64,000 bases of DNA from Nitrospira sp. ST-bin5 (GTDB lineage Bacteria > Nitrospirota > Nitrospiria > Nitrospirales > Nitrospiraceae), in contig MSXN01000026.1 of NCBI GenBank assembly GCA_002083555.1, forward strand, positions 70,956 to 134,955, written 5' to 3'. The notes under the pieces were generated by a model. It was not told where the DNA came from. It did not search any database and was given only the letters and a program-made list of their open reading frames with translations. This document shows, one piece after another, positions 34,216 through 42,921 of this stretch; within the stretch, counting starts at the first letter, position 1, and every line of letters starts with the position of its first letter. Both the position numbers and the translations under genes were made by a program.

Positions 34216-36560
34216 CGGACCCTCACGACCCCCGTCCCGACTTCGGTCGCTTGCGCCCCGCCGTCACGATCAGCCGCGGCAAGCTCGACCCTCACCGGAG
34301 AAACACCGACGGCAACAGCTCCAAATGTTACGGTCACAGATCGAGGAGCGCGGCTGTCCGTTTTAGACAAACGAAACGTCAACCTCCCCGCGTCCTCACC
34401 CCCACCATCGTTTCCAGAGGCCGCCGCATCGAGCAGCTCCGCATCGCCGATTCGCTTGAAGTGCAACACCAGCGGATCGTATTCCAGCTGAAAGACACCA
34501 TCGGCCGATGCCTGAAGGCGCCCATCCAAGATCGAAAGCTTGATCTCTTTTCCGACTTGGACCGCCGCATCGCCGGGCTGAATAGAAAGGATCGGGCCAC
34601 TGACTGCGGCCTTCATCAGAGAAGCAGCTGACGTTTTGTCGCTCTTGGACCGTATGCCGTTGGAAGCGAGTGATCCGAGTCCGGTCTGACTGCCGGAAAG
34701 ATGGGCCAGCGTTTTTTTCGGCGCACTAGAGAACAGCGGCGTGGTCGCATAACTTGTCTCAGTCCCGGACCAGAAGGCCTGGTTGGTTGATCCGGGTGCC
34801 AACGGGGATTGCATGATACGAGGGGTAATCGTCAAGATGACTTCGGTCGTCACCCGTTCCGTTTTGAATGAGCTGAGCCAATTCCCGATGAGAGGCAGAT
34901 CGCCGATCCACGGCATGGTCACGCGAGTCTTGCGATCCTCCTCCTGAATCAAACCGCCGAGCACGATGGTCTCCCCGTCACGCATATTGAGTGTCGTTTC
35001 CGCAGATCGATTGCCGAAACGAAACTGCTGGATCGGCGGCGAGGCCTGTAAGGTCACCTGGTCGCCGATGCGAATCACTTCAACTTTCATCTTCAAGGAA
35101 AGTTCGTTGCCCAATCGAATGGATGGCTCCACCGTAAGCTTGACTCCGGTGTCCCGAAACTCAATCGACGTGACGGTTGAGGTTGTCGGCACAGCCCCGG
35201 TTGCCGCCTGTCCAGGCAACACATTGGTGGTCGACAAGAGAATCGGCTGCTTGTCTCCGATATTAATCTCGGCCTTCTTATTGTTCACCACCCGCACCTT
35301 TGGCGCAGCCAGTGTCTTAGCGTCCGATTCCTGCTTGAAAAAATCGAGCAAAACACTCGTTGGAAGACGAAACAGATAGCTGTCCGGCCCAAGGCTTGTT
35401 AGCTGGCGATAGGTCATTTGGACGGGATCTGCCGCCAGCGCCCCGGTAAACCCGGGAGGAATGAGTCCGGCGCCGGCCTGTTTGGGATAATTCAATCCGT
35501 ACGTCTGGTTCTTGGTGCGATTGACTTCCAGCACTTCCAGATCAAACAGAACTTCCGGCTCTTGCCGGTCGTTGGAAAGAATGATCCGCTCCGCGAGATC
35601 CAGCTTCTCCGGTTGATCGCGGATTACGATGGCATTGAGTTGTTCATTGGCATGCATCCGCTTCGAGTCCAGCATGCTTTTGAGCAACACCAACATATCC
35701 TTGGCCTTGGCCGTCGAAAGATAAAACGTCCGGATCATCAGATCCTGATACTGCTCCTGCTTCTGCTTGGTGTTCGGGCTGATGATGAGGACTCCTGGCG
35801 AGACCTGCCTGGAGAAGAGACTATTGCTGTTCAAGATCAAGTTCAGCGCATCCTCAAATGGCGTATCCTGGACCCCGATGGAAATCGGATCGTTCCGGAC
35901 ATCTTTATCGAAGATCAGAGTGAACCCGCCCACCTTCACCACCCCCTCCAATACCTCTTTGATCCCTGCGTTCTTGAATCGCATCGTCACCGGCTGCTTC
36001 AGGCGGTCGCCGCGCATGGCAGCCTGCTGCTCTTCCGTCAACCGGCTGATACTTTCAAGCGGATCTTTGAAGGTAGGATCCAGCTCCGCAGCCCTGGTAT
36101 AGCCTCCCATCGCCTCGTCGGTTCGGCCAAGCTGGGCCAGCCGCTCGGCTTCGCGGAAATGCGAGCGAGACTCTTTCAATCGGGTCGCTTCTGCCAGACT
36201 GGCCTGATGAGCCAGATTGGCAGGCTCGATGGTCAGCGCCCGCTTGAACTGCTCAATCGCCAAATCCATTTGCCGTTCTTTGAGAAACGCCTGCCCGCGG
36301 TCATGGTAGAGGCCCGCGGCCCGCTCACGCGCCATCGCGTACTTGCTGGTGAGACCCGGATCAAATGGATCATTCTTCAGAGCCTCCTTGTAGGCGAGAC
36401 TGGCCTCCTCCCAATTCCCGGCGGCCAAATGCTGATCACCGCGTTTCGCGTCCTGAGAGGCGAGACAACCCGCGAGAAGAATAAGAGACAAAAGCACCGG
36501 GGCAATTTGCCCTAAGTGGGGGAAAAACCTATCGACACGAATCAGTAAACTCCACATCAC
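34212..36560 (-). CDS. Secretin (GspD/PilQ-like) with TPR and cohesin-like domains
   Basis: This outer-membrane channel protein has 782 residues. Layout: signal peptide with lipobox LLAGC (Cys32); TPR-like repeats about 37-175; an STN/N0-type domain about 188-262 (VTMRFKNAGIKEVLEGVVKV); an N1-like region about 275-335; the secretin core about 338-585, ending MRDGETIVLGGLIQEEDR and VILTITPRIM; a linker; and a cohesin-like beta domain about 655-782 (ILSIQPGDAAVQVGKEIKLS). It is the first gene of the operon. The lipidated N-terminus and terminal cohesin-like domain differ from classic GspD. Cohesin domains on secretins occur in several Gram-negative lineages. Confidence 0.9.
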   Translation of the reverse strand: MMWSLLIRVDRFFPHLGQIAPVLLSLILLAGCLASQDAKRGDQHLAAGNWEEASLAYKEALKNDPFDPGLTSKYAMARERAAGLYHDRGQAFLKERQMDLAIEQFKRALTIEPANLAHQASLAEATRLKESRSHFREAERLAQLGRTDEAMGGYTRAAELDPTFKDPLESISRLTEEQQAAMRGDRLKQPVTMRFKNAGIKEVLEGVVKVGGFTLIFDKDVRNDPISIGVQDTPFEDALNLILNSNSLFSRQVSPGVLIISPNTKQKQEQYQDLMIRTFYLSTAKAKDMLVLLKSMLDSKRMHANEQLNAIVIRDQPEKLDLAERIILSNDRQEPEVLFDLEVLEVNRTKNQTYGLNYPKQAGAGLIPPGFTGALAADPVQMTYRQLTSLGPDSYLFRLPTSVLLDFFKQESDAKTLAAPKVRVVNNKKAEINIGDKQPILLSTTNVLPGQAATGAVPTTSTVTSIEFRDTGVKLTVEPSIRLGNELSLKMKVEVIRIGDQVTLQASPPIQQFRFGNRSAETTLNMRDGETIVLGGLIQEEDRKTRVTMPWIGDLPLIGNWLSSFKTERVTTEVILTITPRIMQSPLAPGSTNQAFWSGTETSYATTPLFSSAPKKTLAHLSGSQTGLGSLASNGIRSKSDKTSAASLMKAAVSGPILSIQPGDAAVQVGKEIKLSILDGRLQASADGVFQLEYDPLVLHFKRIGDAELLDAAASGNDGGGEDAGRLTFRLSKTDSRAPRSVTVTFGAVAVGVSPVRVELAAADRDGGAQATEVGTGVVRVR

Positions 36561-36629
36561 AATGCCAGCAGCCTTTCATTAGACCAGCAGAAGAACAGCC
36601 CGGAAGGATGGAAGTTTGATACCAGATAC

Positions 36630-36678
36630 ATCTGGCTACTTATACTACATATTGAGAAGTTCAGAAAGAACTTGTCAA
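36630..36678 (-). promoter_or_regulatory. Candidate promoter/operator region of secretion operon
   Basis: On the minus strand a perfect TTGACA (36673-36678) is followed by a 17-bp dyad AAGTTC-N5-GAACTT (36657-36673). The best -10 at 17-bp spacing is a poor TCAATA, hinting at an activator-dependent promoter. A second perfect dyad, CCAGAT-AC-ATCTGG, lies just downstream. Only the TTGACA and the dyads are certain. Confidence 0.4.
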
Positions 36679-36770
36679 TAGGCAGTAGCACGAGGAACCC
36701 TGTGAAGGTTGGAGCCTACAGGTCCGTCCCCACTCGTTAGTTGAAAGCGCACGAGCAATGATTGAGGGAC

Positions 36771-36800
36771 GGGACGGCTGAAAACCGTATCAGCCGTCCC
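36771..36800. repeat. 10-bp perfect stem-loop
   Basis: GGGACGGCTG (36771-36780) pairs fully with CAGCCGTCCC (36791-36800) around a 10-nt loop. It lies 8 bp downstream of the nucleotide-sugar dehydrogenase stop. It lacks a U-run on either strand, so it is either a Rho-dependent or mRNA-stabilising 3' hairpin or part of a repeat. CCGTCCCCACT recurs at 36725-36735. Confidence 0.55.
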
Positions 36801-36807
36801 CACTAAT

Positions 36808-38103
36808 CTAGAGGCGCCAATACTTTATTGAGGAAGGGACTTGTGAAGGGTCAAAGATACTCTTCACATCGATCAGGACTCCGCTCTTCTGATCACGCAA
36901 GGGCTTTAACAGTTCACTCAGCCCCATCTCAAGGAAACTCCGGTGAGCCACCGCCACGATCACCCCGTCAACATCCTTGATCTGTTTCAAATCAACCAAT
37001 TTGATCCCGTACTCATGCACAGCTTCCTCCGATTCTGCGATCGGATCGTGCACAACCACTTGCACACCATACTCAAGAAGCTCGTTGATGATATCAGGGA
37101 CTTTGCTATTGCGAAGATCAGGCACATTCTCTTTGAAGGTCAATCCGAGCACCGCGACCTTGAGTTCATTGACCGGCCGTGGAAGCCGGCTCAGGAGCTT
37201 CATCGTCTGCTCAGCGACGAACTTTCCCATGCCATTGTTGATCCGGCGGCCTGAAAGAATCACCTGAGGATGGTACCCCACCGACTCGGCTTTCGCCGTC
37301 AGGTAATAGGGATCCACCCCGATGCAATGGCCGCCGACCAAGCCAGGTGAAAATCTCAGGAAATTCCATTTCGTGCCTGCAGCTTCCAAGACCGACTTCG
37401 TATCGATTCCCAACCGATGGAAGATCAATGCGAGCTCGTTCATCAACGCGATATTGAGATCGCGCTGCGTATTCTCAATCACCTTCGCCGCTTCAGCCAC
37501 CTTGATACTGGACGCGCGGTGGATTCCGGCTTTCACCACTGTCTCATAGGTCTTCGCAACGATTTCCAGCGATTCAGCATCCTGCGCTGAAACGACCTTG
37601 ATGATTTTCTCAAGCGTATGTTCCTTGTCGCCTGGATTGATGCGCTCCGGGGAATATCCGATCTTGAAATCGACCCCGGCCTTCATCCCTGACATTTTTT
37701 CAAGGATGGGCAAACACACCTCTTCCGTAGCGCCGGGATAGACCGTCGACTCATAAACAACAATGGTGCCCGGAGCCAAGTTCGAGCCGATCAGCTCGGA
37801 CGACTTCTGTAAGGCTGTAAAATCAGGCTGAAGCGCCTCGTTGATAGGCGTCGGCACCGCGACAATAATGAAATCAGCAGCCTTGAGCTCCGCCGGCTCC
37901 CACGTATACTGCACCTGCGAAGCCTTGAGATCTGCGCTTGACACTTCGCCTGTTCGATCGACCCCGCGCCGCAGCTCCGCAATCTTGGCCTTGTTTATAT
38001 CGAATCCAACGACCGGGCCTTGCTTGCCGAACGCCACGGCAATGGGCAAGCCCACGTATCCCAACCCAACGACAGCAATTGACCGAGCCTGCTCTTTACC
38101 CAT
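36808..38103 (-). CDS. Nucleotide-sugar dehydrogenase (UDP-hexuronate-forming, WbpO/TviB type)
   Basis: The 431-residue UDP-glucose/GDP-mannose dehydrogenase family enzyme oxidises a UDP-sugar to its uronic acid with two NAD. The NAD motif is IAVVGLGYVGLPIAVAFGKQ at residues 8-27, and YSPERINPGDKEH and the catalytic-cysteine segment GGHCIGVDPYYLT are intact. PERINPGD and the overall pattern resemble UDP-GalNAc/UDP-GlcNAc dehydrogenases (WbpO/TviB) more than Ugd. The start at 38103 follows GGAGGA. It likely supplies an acidic sugar to the polysaccharide cluster beyond 45 kb. Confidence 0.9.
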   Translation of the reverse strand: MGKEQARSIAVVGLGYVGLPIAVAFGKQGPVVGFDINKAKIAELRRGVDRTGEVSSADLKASQVQYTWEPAELKAADFIIVAVPTPINEALQPDFTALQKSSELIGSNLAPGTIVVYESTVYPGATEEVCLPILEKMSGMKAGVDFKIGYSPERINPGDKEHTLEKIIKVVSAQDAESLEIVAKTYETVVKAGIHRASSIKVAEAAKVIENTQRDLNIALMNELALIFHRLGIDTKSVLEAAGTKWNFLRFSPGLVGGHCIGVDPYYLTAKAESVGYHPQVILSGRRINNGMGKFVAEQTMKLLSRLPRPVNELKVAVLGLTFKENVPDLRNSKVPDIINELLEYGVQVVVHDPIAESEEAVHEYGIKLVDLKQIKDVDGVIVAVAHRSFLEMGLSELLKPLRDQKSGVLIDVKSIFDPSQVPSSIKYWRL

Positions 38104-38746
38104 ACTTCCTCCAAAGTCCATCTATTGGAGCACCATGGCAGAAGCCCTAAAACCAGTCAAGAAACTATGCGCTTCTTTCCAAATGTTCGATTCTCATTCG
38201 GGGCACACCACATAATGGACACACCCGCACAATCACAAACCGTTGCGGTGCCCGCAGGAGAGCGAAGCGCGGATCGGCAGGATCAACAAACCGTTCGCGT
38301 CTCAAATATTCCCAGAAGATCCCGCACATTGAAAAAATAGGCAGTCGAGAGATAGCTCACAGCACTCTCTGAGGGAAGCCCTCTCACCATCAAGGAATCA
38401 TTGACTACCAGTCCCCAGGATAACCATGCGAAGAACCGCGAAGCATCGAACTGACACGATAGCCCCAGCGCCATCTGGGAAACAAAGATTCCCCCCTGAA
38501 AAGCACCAGCATGTTCTCCCCCCCCTACGCTTGCGCCCCCATCGGTGCAACACCCAGCCCGGCACCCTCCTCAACACTAGCTTCTAACTGCTTGAAAAAA
38601 CGCCACCTCCGCAAATGGCCATACAATCCTCGAAGCATCTATGACAGGGCACCCATCTTGCTCTAGCTCACCACGGTTGCTGATCATCCACCGTGAGGTA
38701 GATGGCCGGCGCGCAGGGCGGTCAAGCAACACGGAGGCCCCTTACT
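38104..38746. other. 643-bp divergent intergenic region
   Basis: This region separates the minus-strand dehydrogenase from the plus-strand secreted-protein island, so it should hold promoters for both. I could not place convincing -35/-10 pairs. A 6-bp stem CACGGT...ACCGTG lies near 38674-38697, upstream of the BACON protein. No ORF with coding character is visible. Confidence 0.4.
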
Positions 38747-40873
38747 ATGTACGCTCCAACGAAATCTTTGAGCGCCAAGATATCGCAACGGTTACTACTC
38801 GGCATCGCTGTGGCAGGCGTGATGGCAATGGATATTCAGATACCGACGGCCACCCACGCAGCCACCATCACTCAAGAAAATGCCGCCTTACAGACTCCGA
38901 ATTCGTCAACGAAGACTCTCTCGGCTCCTGCGAAACCGTCATCGGCGGGGTCACGAAAGTCACATCGCCTGGTCCGCCGCCCGGCCCCCCTTGGCAGCAG
39001 CCAGACCGGGGCGATGAGCACAGCAACATTAAATCAAGCCCCATTGACACCCGCCATCAGCACTGTCCCTGCAAAGACAGTGTCCCAGGAGCCAGGGACA
39101 ACCTCGACCAGAGAGGGAGCAGCAGACAAGCAATCGCCTCCGGTCAGCTTCGCAGCACCGATTGCCGGGCCGCTTGCACTCATGCAGACGGCGCCGGTCA
39201 CCTCTGCGGCGGCAGCCCCATCCACACTGATGGGAAGCGCGCAGCCATCGACGAGAGTCGCTGCGGCAGCTCCGTCCGGAGCGCGCGGACCAAGCCTTCC
39301 CGGCCGAATGCAGCGGCTTCTGTCTGAGCTGCCCGGCGCGGCGCAAATCGTGGCCTATCAAGAAGAGGATCCTGACCCGACAGTGGTCACCCCCACACTC
39401 ACTCGCAACCCAAGTGTCTTTTCATTTTCGGCAGTGCAGAACGGATCCAGCCCGGCAGCCCAGTCTCTTACCATTACCAACACGGGGCCGGGGACGTTAG
39501 CCTGGACCGCATCATCCAATAGCGCCTGGCTGACATTGAATAACGCCACCTCGGCCTCGGGTACCAACCTCGGCTCGGTTGGTATACGGGTGAATCCAGC
39601 CGGTCTCTCGGTTGGAACTCATAGCGGCCTGATCACTATCGTCGGGACAGGCGCAGCCAACTCGCCACAGATGGTCACAGTGAGCTTTGACGTCACTGCT
39701 GCTCCTACTCCCACCATCGGTTTGAGCGCGACGACATTATCCTTCTCCGCCGTACAGGGAGGAAGCAACCCGGCCAACAAGACGATCTCCATTTCCAACT
39801 CCGGAAGCGGAACCCTGAACTGGACAGCAACTGAAAACGCAAGTTGGCTGAGCCTAAGCCCTGCCTCAGGAACCGGATCCGGAACGATATCGGTCGCGGT
39901 CAATACATCCGGTTTATCCGTCGGCACCATCAGCACTCCCATCACCATCACCGCTTCCGGAGCCACCAACACACCGCAAACGGTGACCGTCTCGCTCACC
40001 ATCACAGCAGCGGCGGTTCCTCCGGCGATTGGAGTCACTCCTGGAAGTCTGACCTTTACGGCGCAACAGGGAAGCGGAAACCCAACGCCACAGTCACTGG
40101 CCGTCAGAAACACCGGGGGCGGCACGCTGACCTGGACCGTCAGCAACAATGCCGCGTGGCTCTCGCACTCTCCAACCTCCGGGACCGGAACCGGCACCGT
40201 GACGATTAGTCCGGTCACCGGAAGTCTCGCGGCAGGCACCTATACCGGCGCGGTCACGCTTTACGCGACCGGGGCCGCAGCCGTCACTATTCCGATCACC
40301 TTCACAATCACCGCGCCGGCCGCTCAACCGACCATCGGCCTGAGCCCCACGAGTCTCACGTTCAATGCCACCGCCGGCGGGAACAATCCTTCGAACCAGA
40401 CCATCGCGATCACCAACACCGGCACAGGATCCCTGACCTGGACAGTGACGGACAACGCCAACTGGCTGACGGCGACCCAATCGGGGAATTCAGTGGTCAC
40501 GAGCGTGAATATCGCGGGCCTGGCGGCAGGAAGCTATAGCGGGGTTATCACCGTGGCTGCATCAGGGGCCACGAACACCCCGCGGACGGTGCCAGTCACA
40601 CTGACCATAGCGGCCGCTACCCAACCGACGACTGGAACGGTTACACTATCCTGGGTTCCCAATAGCGAATCAGATCTCGCAGGATATAAGGTGTATCGCG
40701 CAACTGCCTCAGGGGGATATGGCGCCCCCATTGCCACGGTACCGGCAGGAACCTCTCAATACGTATCCAGTGGTCTAGCAAAAGGATTCACGTACTTTTT
40801 CGTGATCACAGCTTATGATCAGGCAGGGAATGAAAGCCCCTACTCGAGCGAAACAAGTAAGAGCCTCTATTAA
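38747..40873 (+). CDS. Secreted BACON-repeat protein with FN3 domain
   Basis: The 708-residue exported protein starts at the ATG after ACGGAGG (about 10-nt spacing); a frame open from 38702 lacks a site. It has a signal peptide (about 1-38, ending ATHAAT), then a low-complexity Ala/Pro/Ser/Thr region (about 40-215). Four BACON-type Ig-like repeats follow, at about 217-318, 322-420, 426-522 and 528-622, each with the pattern LxFxAxxGxxNPxxQ...L.WT...WL. A fibronectin type III domain ends it (about 628-708: VTLSWVPNSESDLAGYKVYR). BACON domains are linked with carbohydrate or mucin binding. It is probably a surface or matrix adhesin. Confidence 0.85.
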   Translation: MYAPTKSLSAKISQRLLLGIAVAGVMAMDIQIPTATHAATITQENAALQTPNSSTKTLSAPAKPSSAGSRKSHRLVRRPAPLGSSQTGAMSTATLNQAPLTPAISTVPAKTVSQEPGTTSTREGAADKQSPPVSFAAPIAGPLALMQTAPVTSAAAAPSTLMGSAQPSTRVAAAAPSGARGPSLPGRMQRLLSELPGAAQIVAYQEEDPDPTVVTPTLTRNPSVFSFSAVQNGSSPAAQSLTITNTGPGTLAWTASSNSAWLTLNNATSASGTNLGSVGIRVNPAGLSVGTHSGLITIVGTGAANSPQMVTVSFDVTAAPTPTIGLSATTLSFSAVQGGSNPANKTISISNSGSGTLNWTATENASWLSLSPASGTGSGTISVAVNTSGLSVGTISTPITITASGATNTPQTVTVSLTITAAAVPPAIGVTPGSLTFTAQQGSGNPTPQSLAVRNTGGGTLTWTVSNNAAWLSHSPTSGTGTGTVTISPVTGSLAAGTYTGAVTLYATGAAAVTIPITFTITAPAAQPTIGLSPTSLTFNATAGGNNPSNQTIAITNTGTGSLTWTVTDNANWLTATQSGNSVVTSVNIAGLAAGSYSGVITVAASGATNTPRTVPVTLTIAAATQPTTGTVTLSWVPNSESDLAGYKVYRATASGGYGAPIATVPAGTSQYVSSGLAKGFTYFFVITAYDQAGNESPYSSETSKSLY

Positions 40874-40962
40874 CAACCGTTCAGAGAGCCAGGTTAGGTG
40901 TGGTAAAACTTTCCATGTCTCTGGTTGTACTCGGACAAGCTTAAAAGGAAAAGGAAAGACAC

Positions 40963-41829
40963 ATGAGCATGGAAAGCGTTTGTAGAAACCGATTATCAAC
41001 CGCGGTGCGCGTTGCCTGTTTAGTCCTAAGCTGCATTGCACTAGCACCTTCGTGGTCCAATGCGGCTGTGTATTGGGAAGACGGATTTGAGCCAGGCAAC
41101 ACAGGCTATGCTGTGGTTGGTGGCATGTCCCTCTCTTCAAGCCCCGTATATAGCGGAGCATACTCACTGAAAGAACATTTTTTAGGGAGTCACATCCAAA
41201 GCGGAACCTACTCCGATCGATTTCTAGGAACCTCGACAGAAGACCTCTGGTCACGCTATTACATATACCTCGACAATTTCATTACTGATCAAACACAAAC
41301 CAAAATCATGCTCCAAGGCGAAGAATGCTGCTATCCTAGCTTTTGGTGGGGAATGCTATTTGGTCAGACCGCACTTAGCGTGCAGATACAAGGCCTTAAC
41401 GGAGGGTCAGAAACGGTAAATATCTATGGACCACAGATTCCTCAGAACCGCTGGGTCTGCGTAGAGACACACATCAGAATGAGCGCTCCCGGTGTGACCA
41501 ACGGCGTAATAGAGGCGTGGCTAGATGGGGTCCAAGGAATCGCAAGATATGATCTCCAGATGCGCGAGGCCAGTCTCAATGGAAAGAATAGCCCAACCGC
41601 AAAGTTCACGTTTAATCGATTATATGTGCAATATGGTAGTGGTGACTTGTATCTAGACAATTTAGCAGTTGGCGATCAGCGTATCGGATGTTCCGGAGAA
41701 CTTCCCCAAAGCAATAGCCCTGCTCCCCAAACCCAGAATCCAATTCCGTCTCCACCTATGACGAGTCAACCACCGCCTCAATCAGCACCAACTTCTCCAC
41801 CGACACCGCAAGGTCTAAGGTTCGAATAA
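40963..41829 (+). CDS. Secreted jelly-roll-like protein, paralogue 1
   Basis: The 288-residue protein has a signal peptide (about 1-34) and a beta-rich domain resembling the concanavalin A/polysaccharide-lyase (heparin-lyase-like) fold: YWEDGFEPGNTGY at its start, LQGEECCYPSFWWGMLFG, RWVCVETHIRM and LYLDNLAVGDQRIGC at its end. A Pro-rich tail ends TPPTPQGLRFE. It is the first of four such genes. AAGGAAAG precedes the ATG. No catalytic residues can be named, so binding or lyase activity is open. Base composition is more AT-rich than in the housekeeping genes. Confidence 0.72.
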   Translation: MSMESVCRNRLSTAVRVACLVLSCIALAPSWSNAAVYWEDGFEPGNTGYAVVGGMSLSSSPVYSGAYSLKEHFLGSHIQSGTYSDRFLGTSTEDLWSRYYIYLDNFITDQTQTKIMLQGEECCYPSFWWGMLFGQTALSVQIQGLNGGSETVNIYGPQIPQNRWVCVETHIRMSAPGVTNGVIEAWLDGVQGIARYDLQMREASLNGKNSPTAKFTFNRLYVQYGSGDLYLDNLAVGDQRIGCSGELPQSNSPAPQTQNPIPSPPMTSQPPPQSAPTSPPTPQGLRFE

Positions 41830-41848
41830 TATTAATGGGGATATCAAC

Positions 41849-42649
41849 ATGAAGAATCTAACGCCTCCAATGAATATGGTTCTCAATGCCTTCGCCTTAT
41901 TTATCTTGCTGACATGCATTCCACTACTTTCTCACGCCGCTACTTTCTGGGAAGACGGCTTTGAATCGGGAAATACCGGGTACAATATTGTCGGCGGCAT
42001 GTCCTATGATTCCGGCAGAGTTCGTAGTGGCGCGCGGTCACTCAGACAGACATTTTTGGGCAATCATATCCAGGGTGGAACCTTTACAGACCGCACATTC
42101 AGTAAGACAGAGGAACTCTGGTCGCGATTCTATTTCTATTTCCCTTCCTCTTTTCAAGTCGACGCCCAGTCGCAAACCAAGATGATGCTCCAGGGCGAAG
42201 AATGCTGTTATCCTAGCTACTGGTGGGGCATGCTGTTCGGCGCCCCAAACTTAACCGTACAAGTACAAGGCATTGTTCTTCCTAATGGCAGCTTGGACAC
42301 CATCAATTTGTACGGGGCCGATATTCCAAGAGATCAGTGGGTCTGTATCGAAACACACATCAAGAACAACACGCCCGGAGCGGCAAATGGAATAGTTCAA
42401 GCATGGATGAATGGCGTTCTCGCGCTAGACCGCAACGACATTGCCATGCGTGCAGCGACCTTTAACCAAAATAACAGCCCAACTGCTGGATTTACTCTAA
42501 ATCGTCTATACGTCCAATATGGGGGTCCAGGAGATCTCAACTACGACGATATCGCCGTTGGCAATACACGAATTGGCTGCCCCGGTGGCAACACACAAAA
42601 TACCGACACAACACCTCCTCTCCCACCTTCAGGTTTTACAGCCCGTTAA
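41849..42649 (+). CDS. Secreted jelly-roll-like protein, paralogue 2
   Basis: The 266-residue protein is a close relative of the preceding gene, 19 bp downstream of it. Shared segments are FWEDGFESGNTGYN, MLQGEECCYPSYWWGMLFG, QWVCIETHIKNNTPG, NSPTAGFTLNRLYVQYGG and DIAVGNTRIGC. The signal peptide covers about 1-30 (LLSHAATFW). The end, DTTPPLPPSGFTAR, looks like the linker that opens an FN3 domain in many proteins, but the protein stops there. The two genes are a recent tandem duplication by appearance. Confidence 0.74.
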   Translation: MKNLTPPMNMVLNAFALFILLTCIPLLSHAATFWEDGFESGNTGYNIVGGMSYDSGRVRSGARSLRQTFLGNHIQGGTFTDRTFSKTEELWSRFYFYFPSSFQVDAQSQTKMMLQGEECCYPSYWWGMLFGAPNLTVQVQGIVLPNGSLDTINLYGADIPRDQWVCIETHIKNNTPGAANGIVQAWMNGVLALDRNDIAMRAATFNQNNSPTAGFTLNRLYVQYGGPGDLNYDDIAVGNTRIGCPGGNTQNTDTTPPLPPSGFTAR

Positions 42650-42821
42650 TAGCGGCTCGATCATTGAAATGGCATTCGCATCTAGGTCCTTCGCGCAATG
42701 GCAAACGGCCTCAGCTCCGAAGAGAGTTAGCCAAAGTGATGGAAGAACAGGATTTTTCAGGCTGACCGACAACAGCCTTCGCAACAGCGTCTCGATGAAG
42801 TACGGGATGATCTTACTGGGC

Positions 42822-42857
42822 CCTGAAACACTTCTCACCCGCGGAAGGCGTTTCAGG
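42822..42857. repeat. Hairpin between paralogues 2 and 3
   Basis: CCTGAAAC (42822-42829) and GTTTCAGG (42850-42857) are perfect inverted repeats, with CTTC/GAAG extending the stem inward. It lies 170 bp after the paralogue 2 stop and has no U-run, so it may be the remnant of a mobile or repeat sequence. Confidence 0.4.
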
Positions 42858-42921
42858 AATTGCAGGTATCGCCCCGCGGGTACGTGGCTTGGCCAGATGG
42901 CTCTCGAGCTAGTGGGCCCAG

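Noticed and set aside
38640..38746. Possible cyclic-di-GMP (GEMM) or other riboswitch before the BACON protein
   Set aside because: There is a short CACGGT/ACCGTG stem and a GAGGTAGATGG string, but the GEMM core (CAGGGCAAACC, CGCAAAGC, GGTAGC...) is not present.
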